Shown here: one piece after another, positions 10,627 to 22,699 of the stretch | Layout of the letters: the number at the start of each line of letters is the position of its first letter | Position numbering within the stretch: the stretch's first letter is position 1 | NCBI GenBank assembly: GCA_036186865.1 | Contig: AP025045.1 | Coordinates: 18,155,250-18,219,249 of the forward strand | Reading direction: 5' to 3' | Source: Eustoma russellianum | Lineage: Eukaryota > Streptophyta > Magnoliopsida > Gentianales > Gentianaceae | DNA length: 64,000 nucleotides | Program-made: the position numbers and the translations under genes | Notes under the pieces: model-generated | What the model was told of the DNA's origin: nothing | The model's database searches: none | The model's input: the letters and a program-made list of their open reading frames with translations, nothing else

Positions 10627-12060
10627 TGTTAGGTCCCTTAGAACACACTAGAATGGGGAGTTGAATAGTGTGTTCACCAAGTATGGATATTTTCTGGATA
10701 TTTTTCGTTTTAGAATGCAACCAATACTTGGATGTGTTCTTTAGAAAGAATAAAGACTTGCAAGAAAGTAAAGAACACCAGGATGTATAGAGGTTCAAGT
10801 TAAATGACTCTACTCCTCTACCTTCTTGATTTTTCACAAGAAGGATTTTGAAAAGGGGATTGTTATTTCAATGGGGGAAACAACAATCAAAAACAAAATC
10901 CAACAAATGGAAAACTAGGCAACACGCCTAGACCACAACTGAGAAATCTAACCCTTTGAAGTCTAGCCTCCAAAGATCTTCTTTGCGCTCAAAGAAATCT
11001 TGTAGGGAGAATAGTGCGCCACAACACTATCAACTAACCCTTCAAAGTCTAGAAAACTCAAACAAGAAGCACCCTTGCTCCTTGACCAACAGTCTACACA
11101 ATCTCTCACAATCTTTACTCACCAAGAAGAAGACTCTTCTTCTTCTTACAATAAACACTCTTAACAATAAAGTAAAAATGTACCATGTTTACAACTATCT
11201 TGAGAGCTTGAGCTTTTTGAGAGAAAACATGAGAGCATGAGATGTAGAAAGTTGGAGAAGAGAAGAAGAAACCCTTGCTTTTATCAATCTTCAGATTTCT
11301 TCCTGTTTGAAACCCTCTACAGAGACAATAATGGGTTTTGGCATCTTGTGTTGGTACAACTTCATCATCTGAGATCTTCCCTTGGCATGTAGTAACACTT
11401 ATGGAGATATTTCAAAAAGAAAGCCAAGAAAGGAAACCTGGCAACTTCAGGTTTGAGGGAGAACTTGTGAAGATAGCACTAAAAGAAAAGGGTACAAAGA
11501 GTCAACTAATGTTAGAAATTGAATTAAAACACCTTTGTAATGTTAGTCACATGAAGCGCCTAAAGTATTAAATGAACAGGCGTTCGATGTGACATGGAGC
11601 GCTTAATGTGAAAATGAAGAACCGTTCGAAGTCACATTAAGCGACTTATGTGGACAGCTTAAGGCGTTCGAAGTCACATGAAGCGCCTAATGTCAGCCTT
11701 CATGTTTGTTCAAACTAATTCTGACATTTCTCAGAAAATACTTGGTGTACGTGTCCATTCTGGGGGGAAAAGTACTTTTGACTTGGTTGTACACTTGAAG
11801 CGCCTAATGTAGGCATTCAAAGTGCACTCCCTTTTTGCCAGAACACATGAAGCGCCTAATGTAGGCGTTCGAAGTGTACGCACATCCAGACACTTCACAT
11901 GAAACGCCTATAAAAATGTACTGGATTCCACCAAGGCACATGAGGCGCCTAATGTAAGCGTTCGAAGTACACGAACTTCCAAAACACTACATGAAGCGCC
12001 TGATCCATCGTTCGAAGTGCTAAATTGTGCAAATCATCAAAACTCTAACATATTCTAACA
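10627..12060 (-). repeat. 3' LTR of SIRE-like copia
   Basis: 1434 bp, matching 19561-21055. It contains an array of GAAGCGCCTAATGTAGGCG-type units (about 11545-12020), with one unit fewer than the other LTR. An imperfect copy (GAAACGCCTATAAAAATG) sits at about 11900. Confidence 0.93.
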
Positions 12061-12078
12061 TTCTCCTTCTTTTTGATG
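12061..12078 (-). promoter_or_regulatory. Polypurine tract of SIRE-like copia
   Basis: The plus strand reads TTCTCCTTCTTTTTGATG immediately outside the LTR, so the minus strand has AAAAAGAAGGAGAA touching the LTR start. This is the expected primer for plus-strand DNA synthesis. Confidence 0.8.
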
Positions 12079-12327
12079 ATTTCAAAAAATGCGTAACTTT
12101 TAAAGTTAGCTCCCCCTTAACATATACTCCCCCTCACAAAGTGCGATATTTACTCTTTAAGTAGCGAGACATATAATTCAACAATAATAATGCAAATGAC
12201 ATATCATAAACTTAAGTTTAAAACAACCACAAGTTAAAAAAATTCAAATAAACATAGGAAAAGATGATAAGTTGTTATCCGTCAAATGAAATAACATTTT
12301 TGCAAACCACCAGAAATCTTAACAATT

Positions 12328-13690
12328 CTACAGTCCACTACCGGAGCCAGCACCACTTCTATCAGGAGGAAAATCACCAAAACCAAAACCGCTTGCTGCA
12401 AATTCTGCAAAACCACTCATTTGCTGACCACTTCCGCCAGCTTGTCCACTTCCACCTCCGGTACCAGAAACACCAGCCTCTGCACCTCCAGCAGCATCAT
12501 TTTCAGAATTATGTTCTCCCCCTAAATCATCAAAATCAGGAGGATTGTAGGCCCATGGAAATTCACAGAGAAAAGTTGCTTTAAGTGCTCCAAATCGATA
12601 TTCATGTCGCGCATCTCTAAGCTGAAGTTGCTGAACAGACTGTTCCAGAGACTGGATTCATGCAAGCAGCCCAGCATCAGTACTAGTACCATCACCTTCC
12701 TGAGGACCTTCATCAACTTCATCAGTAAGATCAGGAAGAAGGGTACTTTTTCGTCGTTGAGAGTCAACTACCTGAGCTATATTGGAGTTATCATAGTAGT
12801 CAGTGTTGGCTACGGTCGTGAGGGATTCGTCAGTGATTTCAATGCCTTTTGATTTTATCAGCATGGTTACAATGTTTGCAAAAGGCAAAGCTTTAGAGGC
12901 TTTCCTTAGTGCAGCCATCATAACCTCAACCAGAATCCAACCAAAATTTAACTGTGTTTCTTGCAGAATGCGGTAGGTAACATAGAAATCCATATAACTC
13001 GGATTTCTAGTTGCTTTCCCATTCACACAGTAAGTAACGACATCAAGTAAAATTCGATTCACTAAAGGCATGTTTTGAGTCTTTTTGATGGGAAAGTATT
13101 GAAGATAGAATTTGACATCTTGCTCACTGATGCCATATCGGTCGCTCCAATCGAACACAGATAAATCACTTAATCCTTCATTTCTAACTCCTAAAATGGT
13201 ACAGATTTCCTGAATTGAAAAACTAAGAGGAGTACCATTTATGACAGTGTTTAAAGAGAAAGAGGAGTTTTCAGAAGCAGGGGTAATCCACATGTTTGCA
13301 TAAAATTTGCGTGTAAGAGTTTTAGAGTAGGATTTCATATCTAACCTAAGCCACAAATGAGTCCATCCTTGTTTTTCAAGAAAAGCAATGACTTGGTTTG
13401 CATTGTGGGCTGCGGTAAAATCGTCAATCTAAACCAATTTTAACGGTACCACTAGTCTGTTTTTGCTCTTCCATTCTTCATAAAGCATGTGAGAGTATAG
13501 AGATAGATGAATACCCATGGCAGTGTGATGGGGTGATTTTGTGGCATCTTGATCTAGTTTTCGTTTCATCCATGGAAAGTTCTCCTTTGTGAGAGATTTC
13601 CAGATATCTTTCAGTTCAATGGGTTCTCTCCGGCAGGTCTCTTTCTCCTATGACCCGTAGGGACATTTTGGGATGATCCAGCAGACGCCA
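12328..13690 (-). pseudogene. Extra ORF between RNase H and 3' LTR (plant transposon protein-like)
   Basis: A sense-oriented ORF of about 450 codons lies downstream of pol. It begins MASAGSSQN at 13690, shifts frame near 13617, has an in-frame TAG at 13429-13431, an open core (13428-12661), a TGA at 12658-12660, and continues in the same frame to a TAG at 12328-12330. The core has TRKFYANMW, FSIQEICTILGV, MDFYVTYRILQ and a Lys/Ala-rich helix. After the TGA come a short coiled-coil-like stretch (IQSLEQSVQQLQL) and a Gly/Ser-rich tail. It resembles the putative plant transposon protein family often found with retroelements. I do not know its role. It takes the place of the envelope-like ORF of SIRE elements, but I see no signal peptide or membrane segment. 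Confidence 0.65.
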
Positions 13691-14365
13691 TTGTAGAATG
13701 ATGAGACTTGATCTTGAGAAGAAGATGATTAGGAAGGAAGGATAGGTAAACTTCACGTTTTGTGAAGAAAAATGAAGAAGGCAGGTGAGTTTTTAAGGGG
13801 TGAGAAGATGAAAAGGTAGTGGAAGGTAATTGAGGGAGTTAATGGAGATAGTGGAAGGTAATAGGAAGTTAATGGAGAAGTTGAAGAGATGAGAGTGAAG
13901 AAGAACTTAGAAAGAGGGAAGATGTGGGAAAACAAGAATACGTGGGAGTGAGATGGGAAGGAGAAGCAGCGGCAGAAATTGATGATCCTAGATTGGCGCA
14001 AAAACTGAAGAGATGGTAGAAATGTCAGTGAAGAAATAGGGTTTAGGCGCCTAATGCGACTTCGAACGACTTCACAAAATAGGATGAAGTGTTTGAAGTC
14101 ACATCGAACGGTTGTGGAGATGCAGATTGAGCGCTTAATGTCACTTTGAACAAGTGAACTCATTTAGAGGAAGCGCTTAATCCTACATCAAACGCTTGTG
14201 TAAAGGAGCATAAAGCGTCTGATGTCACTACGAACGAGTGACATCCTTAACATCAAGCGCTTGATGTAACATCGAACGCCTGAAATAACTGTGATGAAGC
14301 GCCTTATGTATACTGACCTTGAAAATTCGAAAATTTTCTTGCTCAAAACTCAAGATGGGTTATTA
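13691..14365 (-). other. Non-coding spacer with LTR-like CGCCTAATG motif array
   Basis: This lies between RNase H and the extra ORF. At 14040-14310 about six diverged copies of the AGCGCTTAATGTNAC...CGAACG motif recur, resembling the repeat in this element's LTRs. The purine-rich rest (13700-14035) reads open by chance on the minus strand for 136 codons (Phe/Ser/Leu-rich), which I do not accept as a gene. Confidence 0.55.
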
Positions 14366-15735
14366 TCAACCCATGTTGAGCAACCCCAACCTACTTCTTA
14401 TAGATGCAAAAACATCACTAGGTAAGGGTTTCGTGAATATGTCTGCTAATTGGTCTCGTGTAGGAATAAATTCCACACTTACCAAGTTCTTTTGTACACA
14501 ATCACGGATGAAATGATACCTCACTTTAATGTACGTAGTCCGACTATGTTGGACGGGATTTTGTGCAATATTGATAGCAGACGTGTTATCACACAAAATT
14601 GGTACCTTGGAGAAGTGAATGTTATAATCATTTAACGTGTTAGTCATCCATAACAATTGTGCACAACAAGAGGCGGCCGACACATATTCGGATTCCGCCG
14701 TAGAAAGAGACACACTGTTTTGTTTTTTGGAAAACCAAGAAACTAGACAATCTCCAAGAAACTGACAAGTTCCGGAGGTACTCTTCCTATCAACAAGACT
14801 CCCTGCATAATCAGAGTCACAATATCCTCTTAAATTAAAACATGCATTCTTAGGATAAAATAAACCAAATTTCAAAGTACTTCTAAGGTATCTAAGGATG
14901 CGTTTTACCGCAATAAAATGCATCTCCCTAGGATCACTTTGAAATCTAGCACATAAACACACTGCATGTAAAATATCGGGTCTATTAGCCGTCAAATAAA
15001 GTAGACTACCTATAATACCACGATACAAGGTTACCTCGACATGCTTTCCTTTCTCATCCTTGTCAAGCTTGGCACTTGTGCTTATAGGTGTGTTTAACTC
15101 TCTTCCTTCACCAAAATTGTACTTTTTGAGCAAATCCTTTGTGTATTTGGTCTGGGAAATGTACACACATTCTTTGGTTTGCTTGATTTGTAATCCAAAG
15201 AAATAGTTGAGTTCACCCATCATGCTCATCCCGAACTCACCTTGCATAAGACTAGAAAATTGCTCACAAAGACAATTGTTAATAGCACCAAAAATAATAT
15301 CATCAACATATACTTGAACAATTAAATGATTTCTACTTTGTTCTTTTATGAACAAAGTAGTGTCAACTTTACCTCTTGAAAAACCATTATTAAGAAGAAA
15401 AGTATTTAACCTCTCGTACCAAGCTCTTGGAGCTTGTTTGATGCCATAAAGAGCTTTTTTAAGTTTGAAGACATGATGTGGTGAATCATGACATTCAAAC
15501 CCGGGAGGTTGTGCAACATACATTTCTTCTTGAATAACACCATTCAAGAAGGCGGATTAACATCCATTTGGTAAAGTTTAAAATCCCTATAACAAGCATA
15601 TGCTAAGAACATCCTAATAGCCTCAAACCGAGCTACGGGTGCAAATGTCTCATCAAAATCGATACCTTCCTCTTGACGGTATCCTTGAGCAACTAACCTA
15701 GCCTTGTTTCTAGTGACATTACCTTGATCATCCAT
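14366..15735 (-). pseudogene. copia reverse transcriptase and RNase H
   Basis: The RT N-terminus lies at 15544-15735 (KARLVAQGYRQEEGIDF, ETFAPVARFEAIR). After a frameshift near 15545 the main frame covers 14366-15547 with LNTFLLNNGF, the catalytic YVDDIIFG, GELNYFFGLQI, SLLYLTANRPDI, CDSDYAG, SWFSKKQNSVSLSTAESEY and ADIFTKPLP. All main RT and RNase H signature positions that I can see are kept; the frameshift is the visible lesion. It lies directly upstream of the spacer and the extra ORF. Confidence 0.93.
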
Positions 15736-17589
15736 CTTGTTACGAAAAACCCATTTCGTACCAATAATAAGATGATCGTGTGGTTTGGCAACTAACTCCC
15801 AAACATCACTTCTTTCAAATTGGTTTAATTATTCTTGCATAGCCAAGATCCAATTTTCATCAAGAAGTGCATCTTTAATATTTTTAGGCTCTATAATAGA
15901 GATAAATGCATTCTCTCTATATTGCCTTCATGTGGTGATACCCCTATTTAAATCACCTATGACCAACTCGTGTGGGTGAGAACTTTTGTGCTTAAATGAT
16001 CTAGGAAGATTGGAGACATCTCCTCCAACTTCCTCATGATCACGTTCCGGAAGTGATGAACCTTCATCATTCACATGAATCTCATGTTCCGGAATATGTG
16101 ATGCGTTATCTACATTTTGTGTATCAACATGAGTATGAGAAATATTTCTATTTGACTCACTAGGTTCATGCACACAAGGTGGAGGAGTACCTTCAATAGG
16201 TTCTACTCTCAAGTCAATGAAGATGTTTCCATTTGGAGGATCATCAACAATCTCTTGTTGAGGGACAACCATAGGAATATCCTGAAGAATTTTTTCTTGA
16301 GGAGTCACATCTTCATTTTCTTCACAATCATCATTAAGTTTAGGTTCGTCACCAAGTGACTCATTAAACTTAACATGGATTGATTCTTCCACCTTTTGAC
16401 TCCTTTTGTTGAAAATACTAAATGCCTTACTATTTGAGGCATAACCTAAAAAGATACTTTCATCCGCTTTGAGGTCGAGTTTGTCCAAAGTATCCTTGGT
16501 ATTATGTATGAAACACTTGCAACCAAAGACTTTGAAATACCCAATGTTGGGAACTTTTCCATTCCAAAGCTCATAGGGTGTCACATTTAGGTATGGTCTC
16601 AAATATACACGATTGATCACATGGCAAGCGGCATTTACCGCTTCGGCCCAAAAGTATTTGGGCAAACCGAACTCATTCAACATTGCTCTACACATTTCTT
16701 GTAGAGTTCTATCCTTTCGTTCGGCCACACCATTTTAATGTGGAGTTCTAGGTGCCGAAAGGTCATGAGAGTATCCTTTGGAAACATAAAACCTTTTGAA
16801 ATCACCATCAAACTCACCACCACGATCACTACGTATGGTCTTAATGGTGTCACCCACGTGATTTTCCAATCGCCTACTTAGAATCATAAGCTCACTACAT
16901 GCATCACTTTTCTTAGCTAGAAACATCACCCATGTATAACGAGTATAGTCATCTACTACCACGAAGGTATAATGTTTACCACCCAAAATTTTTGTTCCAA
17001 CATCCCCATACAAATCCATATGAAGCAATTGTAGGGGCTTAGAGGTGGATATATTTGTCTTGGGTTTGAAGCTTGTTTTCACAAGTTTCGCCTTTTGACA
17101 AGTGTCACATAAGTCATGGTTTTCGAAACTCATTTTTGGAAGGCCTTGGACTTTATTATTTTCGCAAATAAATTTAAATGTTTTGAAACATACATGTCCG
17201 AGACGTCTATGCCATAGTTGCATCAAATTATTCTTAGCAACTAAGCAAGATACATTTTGAGAAACCAAATCATTGATGCTAAGTTTGTAAATATTTTTGA
17301 AACGCAAAGCCTCAAATAAGATATTATTGTCCTTTTTCACAACACAATTTGTTTTCAAAAACGTTACCTCATAATTAGCATCACATAGTTGACTGACACT
17401 TATCAAGTTAAACGTAAGACCTACAACATATAAGACATCACTAAGAGAGAAGGAATTGTTACCCACAATACCATGTTCTTTGATTTGGCCTTTGCTATCA
17501 CCAAAGTGGACAACTCCTCCATCTTGCATAGTGAGTCTATGGAAGAGACGTTTGTCTCCCGTCATATGGTTGGAACATCCACTGTCCAC
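15736..17589 (-). pseudogene. copia protease end and integrase
   Basis: The frame 16735-17589 starts with the protease active-site stretch VVDSGCSNHMTGD... seen as MDSGCSNHMTG, then the GAG-pre-integrase zinc region (LWHRRLGHVCF, CDTCQKAK) and the integrase core with VVVDDYTRYTW and IRSDRGGEF. An in-frame TAA near 16735 replaces a Gln in the PRTPxxNGVAERK motif. The frame then continues at 15928-16728 with the catalytic Glu of VAERKDRT and the C-terminal YLRPYLNVTPYELW and VFGCKCF blocks. From 15736 to 15927 a degraded linker leads into RT. Confidence 0.9.
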
Positions 17590-19497
17590 GACCCATTTGA
17601 TCTTCTTGTCTTCGCTTTCTCCATTGAGTGCTAGGGCCTACAAAAGAACCATATGAAGTTGGTACCCTTTTTTTGGGTCCTTGAAGGTTAGTTACCTTCA
17701 TTTCACCTTTCGGTACCCACACAAGACTCTTGTTATTTTTAGCCCTACATACTATTTCTACATGACCTTTCCTATTACAATAAAAACATGTAGGAGTATG
17801 CTTGTGAGATTGTGCATGCTTGTGCAAATGCTTGTGCGTAGGCACATATCGTGTTTCCTTTTTAGGGACAACCTTCTTTGGAATCGAAGAAGGTTTTTGT
17901 TTCACGACATGAACCAAAGGTTGTGATGCCTTTGGTGCATTATCCTTTGCCTTAGGCATGTGTCTTTGTTTCTTCAAGGAGGTTTTAGACTCCTTGACTA
18001 CTTGTGCTTGTTCCTTTTTCTTTCCCTTCTTAGATGCATACATGGCACTAGGCTTGATTTTAGCTTTCACGTTTGGCCTAGATGCATCCTTAATCTCTAC
18101 CTTTGTAGCACTTACCCTTGAATCATTTTTCTTCTCATCAAGGGCTTGAGCACATGATTTCATCAAATCATGTTTCTCTTCAAGTGCAATCACATGCATG
18201 GTCAAAAATATATCATGCTCAACTTTTAATGCAATGTGATCTTCTAACGTGTCATTATATTCATTTAAGCATGCTCTAAATTCTTTTTTGACACGTTTAT
18301 ATTTCAAGTCTAAGAGGTCATTTTCTTGCACTAAATCATCTCTTTCATCAGTTAATCTATAGTGAGATGAAATATTGCATACCTCCATGTCATCGTCGAT
18401 GGCCATGAGTGCAAAAAACTCCTTGTCAAGATCATCTTGAACCACACCGGTGAGTGCAAGATCATCATGGTCGCCATTGTCGCTCTCAGACCCGGAAAGA
18501 ATGCTCTACCAATGGGCTACTTCCGCTTGCAAGGCCTTCTTCCTATGGTAGATGGCCTTCTTGTCCTTGAGTTGCGGCTCTTTCACCCGACAATCCTTCA
18601 TTAAGTGACCAAACTTCCCATGCTTGTAGCATTTGTTGTCTTGGTCCTTCACCTTGTCCTTGGAGAATTTATCTTTGATGAATATTTTCGCTTCATCCTC
18701 ATTCTTTCTCGCAAAATGTCGAAATCTTCTAACTAGAAGTCCGACTTCATCATCCGAGTCCTCCGACTCGCAAGCAAGAGCTTTTGTAGAATGGCGAATG
18801 GGATCGTTCTTCTCTTGCGAATCTAGATGAATCTCATAAGTGATGAGATTCCCATATAGCTCATCCAAGGTAATGGTCTCCAAATCCTTGGACTCCTCAA
18901 TGGCCATCACTTTAGCGTTCCATTCTCTTCCTAAACTCTTTAGGAAGCAATGATTGAGATCCTCTTGTTCTATTTTCTTGCCAACCGCAATGAGAAGGTT
19001 GAAAAGTTTGGTGAATCTTTGAATGGACTCTTCGATCTTTTCACCTTTGGGGACAGTGAAGTTGTAGAATTGTTTGATCAACTGTCTCCTCTTTGCCTTC
19101 CTCACTTGAGATGTTCCTTCGTGGATCATCTCAAGCTTTGTCCAAGCCTCATGAGCGGATTGGACTCCTTGAATCTGAGCTCTCTCATTTGGAGTAAGAT
19201 AGCTGTTCAAAATAGCAGGAGCTTTGCTATTTATGGCAAACTATAACTCCTCTTCAGGAGTAGGCTCATCAATATCAATAGGAATAATGGAGCCTTTTGA
19301 AACTTCTCTCCATATTATGTACCCACATGAACGTAAATATGTTTCCATGTTGGACTTCCATAGTGGGTAGTTTAGAGGGTCAAACATTGGAACTTTGACA
19401 TGTACACTGGAAATGGAAGGGAGTAGTGTTTCTTGCCTCCTTCTTCTTGAGGCACCACCACTTAGGGAACTAGCATCATAAAAGACTAAAGGGATTC
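17537..19497 (-). pseudogene. copia gag with two zinc knuckles
   Basis: The gag lies in one minus-strand frame broken by TAG at 19241-19243 and TAG at 18506-18508. N-terminal coding with FDPLNYPLWKSNMETYL is visible above 19243. The capsid-like UBN2 region is at 18650-19210 (AHEAWTKLEMIHEG, RFTKLFNLLIAVGKKI). Knuckle 1 near 18590-18637 reads CYKHGKFGHLMKDC, where the second Cys is His. Knuckle 2 near 17749-17793 reads CFYCNRKGHVEIVC and is canonical. A frameshift near 17600 separates gag from the protease frame. The Lys-rich part between the knuckles looks disordered. Confidence 0.85.
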
Positions 19498-19545
19498 ATA
19501 CTCTAATGATCAAATCTTGTATTTGGACTCAAATGAACAAGATTA

Positions 19546-19558
19546 GGCTCTGATACCA
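19546..19558 (-). promoter_or_regulatory. Primer binding site (initiator Met tRNA type)
   Basis: The plus strand reads GGCTCTGATACCA two bases from the LTR, so the minus strand carries TGGTATCAGAGCC, the usual plant initiator-Met tRNA primer site. Confidence 0.92.
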
Positions 19559-19560
19559 AA

Positions 19561-21055
19561 TGTTAGGTCCCTTAGAACACACTAGAAGGGGAGTTGAATA
19601 GTGTGTTCACCAAGTATGGATATTTTCTGGATATTTTTCGTTTTAGAGTGCAACCAATACTTGGATGTGTTCTTTAGAAAGAATAAATACTTGCAAGAAA
19701 GTAAAGAACACCAGGATGTATAGAGGTTCAAGTCAAATGACCCTACTCCTCTACCTTCTTGATTTTTCACAAGAAGGATTTTGAAAAGGGGATTGTTATT
19801 TCAATGGGGGAAACAACAATCAAAAACAAAATCCAACAAATGGAAAACTAGGCAACACGCCTAGACCACAACCGAGAAATCTAACCCTTCGAAGTCTAGC
19901 CTCCAAAGATCTTCTTTGCCCTCAAAGAAATCCTGTAGGGAGAATAGTGCACCACAACACTATCAACTAACCCTTCAAAGTTTAGAAAACTCAAACAAGA
20001 AGCACCCTTGCTCCTTGACCAACAGTCTACACAATCTCTCATAATCTTTACTCACCAAGAAGAAGACTCTTCTTCTTCTTACAATAAACACTCTCAACAA
20101 TAAAATAAAAATGTAAAATGCTTACAACTATCTTGAGAGCTTGAGCTTTTTGAGAGAAAACTTGAGAGCATGAGATGTAGAAAGTTGGAGAAGAGAAGAA
20201 GAAACCCTTGGTTTTATCAATCTTCAGATTTCTTCCTGTTTGAAACCCTCTACAGAGACAATAATGGGTTTAGGCATCTTGTGTTGGTACAACTTCATCA
20301 TCTGAGATCTTCCCTTGGCATGTAGTAACACTTATGGAGAGATTTCAAAAAAAAAAAGCCAAGAATGGAAACCTGGCAACTTCAGGTTTGAGGGAGAACC
20401 TGTGAAGATGCACTAAAAGAAGAGGGTACAAAGAGTCAACTGATGTTAGAAAGTGAATCAAAAGACCTTTGTAACGTTAGTCACATGAAGCGCCTAAAGT
20501 ATTAAATGAACAGGCGTTCGAAGTGACATGGAGCGCTTAATGTGAAAATGAACAACTGTTCGAAGTCACATTAAGCGCCTTATGTGGACAGCTCAAGGCG
20601 TTCGAAGTCACATGAAGCGCCTAATGTCAGCCTTCATGTTTGTTCGAACTAATTCTGACATTTCTCAGAAAATACTTGGTGTACGTGCCCATTCTGGGGG
20701 AAAAGTACTTTTGACTTGGTTGTACACTTGAAGCGCCTAATGTAGGCGTTCAAAGTGCACTGCCTTTTTGCCGGAACACATGAAGCTCCTAATGTAGGCG
20801 TTCGAAGTGTTCGGGCTTCCATACACTTCACATGAAGCGCCTAATGTAGGCGTTCGAAGTGTACGCACATCCAGACACTTCACATGAAGTGCCTAATGTA
20901 GGCGTTCGAATTGTACTGGATTCTACCGAGGCACATGAGGCGCCTAATGTAAGCGTTCGAAGTACACGAACTTCCAAAACACTACATGAAGCGCCTGATC
21001 CATCGTTCGAAGTGTTAAATTGTGCAAATTATCAAAACTCTAACATATTCTAACA
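19561..21055 (-). repeat. 5' LTR of SIRE-like copia
   Basis: 1495 bp. Compared with the other LTR it has one more unit of the ~52-bp array (the unit near 20779-20830). Otherwise the two LTRs differ at scattered positions and small indels. Confidence 0.93.
20480..21015. repeat. ~52-bp tandem array with CGCCTA/TAGGCG hairpins
   Basis: Clear units start near 20729, 20779, 20829, 20881, 20932 and 20984, with looser ones upstream. Most contain CGCCTAATGTAGGCG, a perfect 6-bp hairpin with an ATG loop, followed by GTTCGAAGTG. The matching left-LTR array is at about 11545-12020. Confidence 0.85.
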
Positions 21056-22699
21056 GTAGCTCGACATTCGGGCTTATATTTTTTATCTGAACCAAATCAT
21101 GGGAAGAAATATTTAATACTTAACTCATAAAATACTCATTATTCAACACAGATAATGTCACCAAAAACATGCACACTCAGACTCCGATCCTTATTATGAA
21201 ACATATTTTCGGCTCTCAAATTGAAGATTAATTTCTAATTTATATGATATTAATATGGAGTAATTTAAGAACATCGTCGTTATGCAGATAATTGTAAATG
21301 TATAAGTTTTTAGTAAATAATCTTCGTAATTAATCTCGAAGTTTACTACAATTACACATTTTTCTCCTTCTGATTTTTGGGTAAGGAAGCACAGTTTTGG
21401 GCCGTGTGTAAAATCAAATACAGAGCCCCGTCACCCTGATAAGTTTTAGCTACATGATGCTATAAAAAGATAGGTCAACTGCAATATCTGACTTTATATT
21501 AAAAAAATGACTATAATATCTGACGTTATAAAAAAAATGAACTATAATGTCTGACATGGTTTATATTTGCAGTGAATGTTGCCGACCAGTTTATTTATTT
21601 GCTCAATTTTATATATCTTCGAATCTCAATTTAGTGTCAACATTTATCTATTTAATTAAAACAGATACATAGAACAAATACTACGTTTCTAGACAGTGCT
21701 CTCGCAGAATTTTCTAGAATATTTCATAAGGTTACCCAATCAAATACCAATAGATTCATGCAATCTTGTCATCACATTTTGACCGGAACGAATTTATGTT
21801 AATTTAGAGTTCGTGTGTGTATATATATATACATAGAGGTGCGTCTTAGAACAACTGGTGATGTTGCGGTTTTGTGAAATTGAGCTCACGTGTTCGAGCC
21901 GCAGAAATAGTCTCTTGCATAAAGTGTAGGATAAAGCTGCATACATCATATCGTGAAGTAATCCAGCTCTTTCTCTGATTCTGCGCAAACGCTGGAGCCT
22001 AGTACATCAGAAACGCCTAGAGTGTATAAATGCTACTTGATCTTCGAAGTGATAAAATATATATTGATGCAGGTGTTGATAGAAACACCTAACTGTATAT
22101 TATTTTTAATTGATAAAGTCGTGAAGAATTTTTTTTCCTCAATAAAACCATCCTAGTGGGAACATTCAACCTCCTTTGGTACCTTGACGCCGCCGTGCTG
22201 GCTAAGACCCCATTGAAATGTCTTGCTTGTATATTTTCCTTCGATTTTAACCCACTTGCCAAAAATTTTAATAGCATTACCCCAATTCCAGTTAGTATTC
22301 GGGTTGTGATTTGTTCCAAGAAGTCAAAAGTTCGATTCTAGAGATGTGCATAGTGAGTGTTCCACTGCCGCTAGGCCAAAGGCCTGGTTTGCAAGGACAC
22401 TTTGTGCGTTTCACTGCGTAAGTCTTCATCCAACCTAGAAGGTTGCTATACTCTTAATGTACATCATCTATAATTCTATTGGGCTGGAGACGAGGGACTC
22501 CAAATTTTAATTTCTTCACCGCAAAACAATAAAAAAGGTGCAGGCCTCCTCCAATAAATGAATTCCGTACATGTGTGTATATAGAAAAATAAAGTCCACG
22601 CACAAATACATACACATATATATATGTATGTATATATACCTACATTTATGTTCTTTGAGAAACCAAATAAAAAACATCAGCTAATATCTCTTAGAAACA
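21056..22699. other. Upstream region of the PLP gene
   Basis: This is the only stretch between the SIRE-like element and the start codon. It holds a SINE remnant (21837-22020), three short repeats of a TATAAT(A/G)TCTGAC-like motif at about 21480-21560, and (TA)-rich sequence at 22610-22640 not far from the start codon. I cannot place a convincing TATA box or transcription start. Confidence 0.4.
21837..22020 (+). mobile_element. tRNA-derived SINE remnant
   Basis: The segment has an A-box-like TAGAACAACTGGTGATG near 21847, a B-box-like GTGTTCGAGCCG near 21890, then CTCTTGCATAAAGTGTAGG and GCTGCATACATCA, and later GATTCTGCGCAAACGCTGG. This order matches the common angiosperm SINE layout. It is diverged and flanked by AT-rich sequence. 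Target duplications are not clear. Confidence 0.62.

Larger units (their letters stand above)
10627..21055 (-). mobile_element. Near-complete SIRE-like copia element, minus strand
   Basis: A 10.43 kb LTR retrotransposon. LTRs start TGTTAGGTCCC and end TATTCTAACA. The left flank GTAGT (10622-10626) and right flank GTAGC (21056-21060) look like a 5-bp target duplication with one change. On the minus strand the order is LTR, primer site, gag, protease, integrase, RT, RNase H, extra ORF, polypurine tract, LTR. The integrase-before-RT order is copia. The length and the extra ORF after pol fit the SIRE/Maximus group by family knowledge. Stops and frameshifts break every ORF, so it is not autonomous now. 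Confidence 0.92.

Noticed and set aside
13753..14163. A 136-codon minus-strand frame rich in Phe, Ser and Leu
   Set aside because: It lies in purine-rich spacer of the copia element, has no family signal and overlaps the LTR-like motif array.
22089..22341. Possible small genes or a second SINE upstream of the PLP gene
   Set aside because: A TTCGATTC box near 22330 alone does not make a SINE, and both strands are open for only 60-76 codons.
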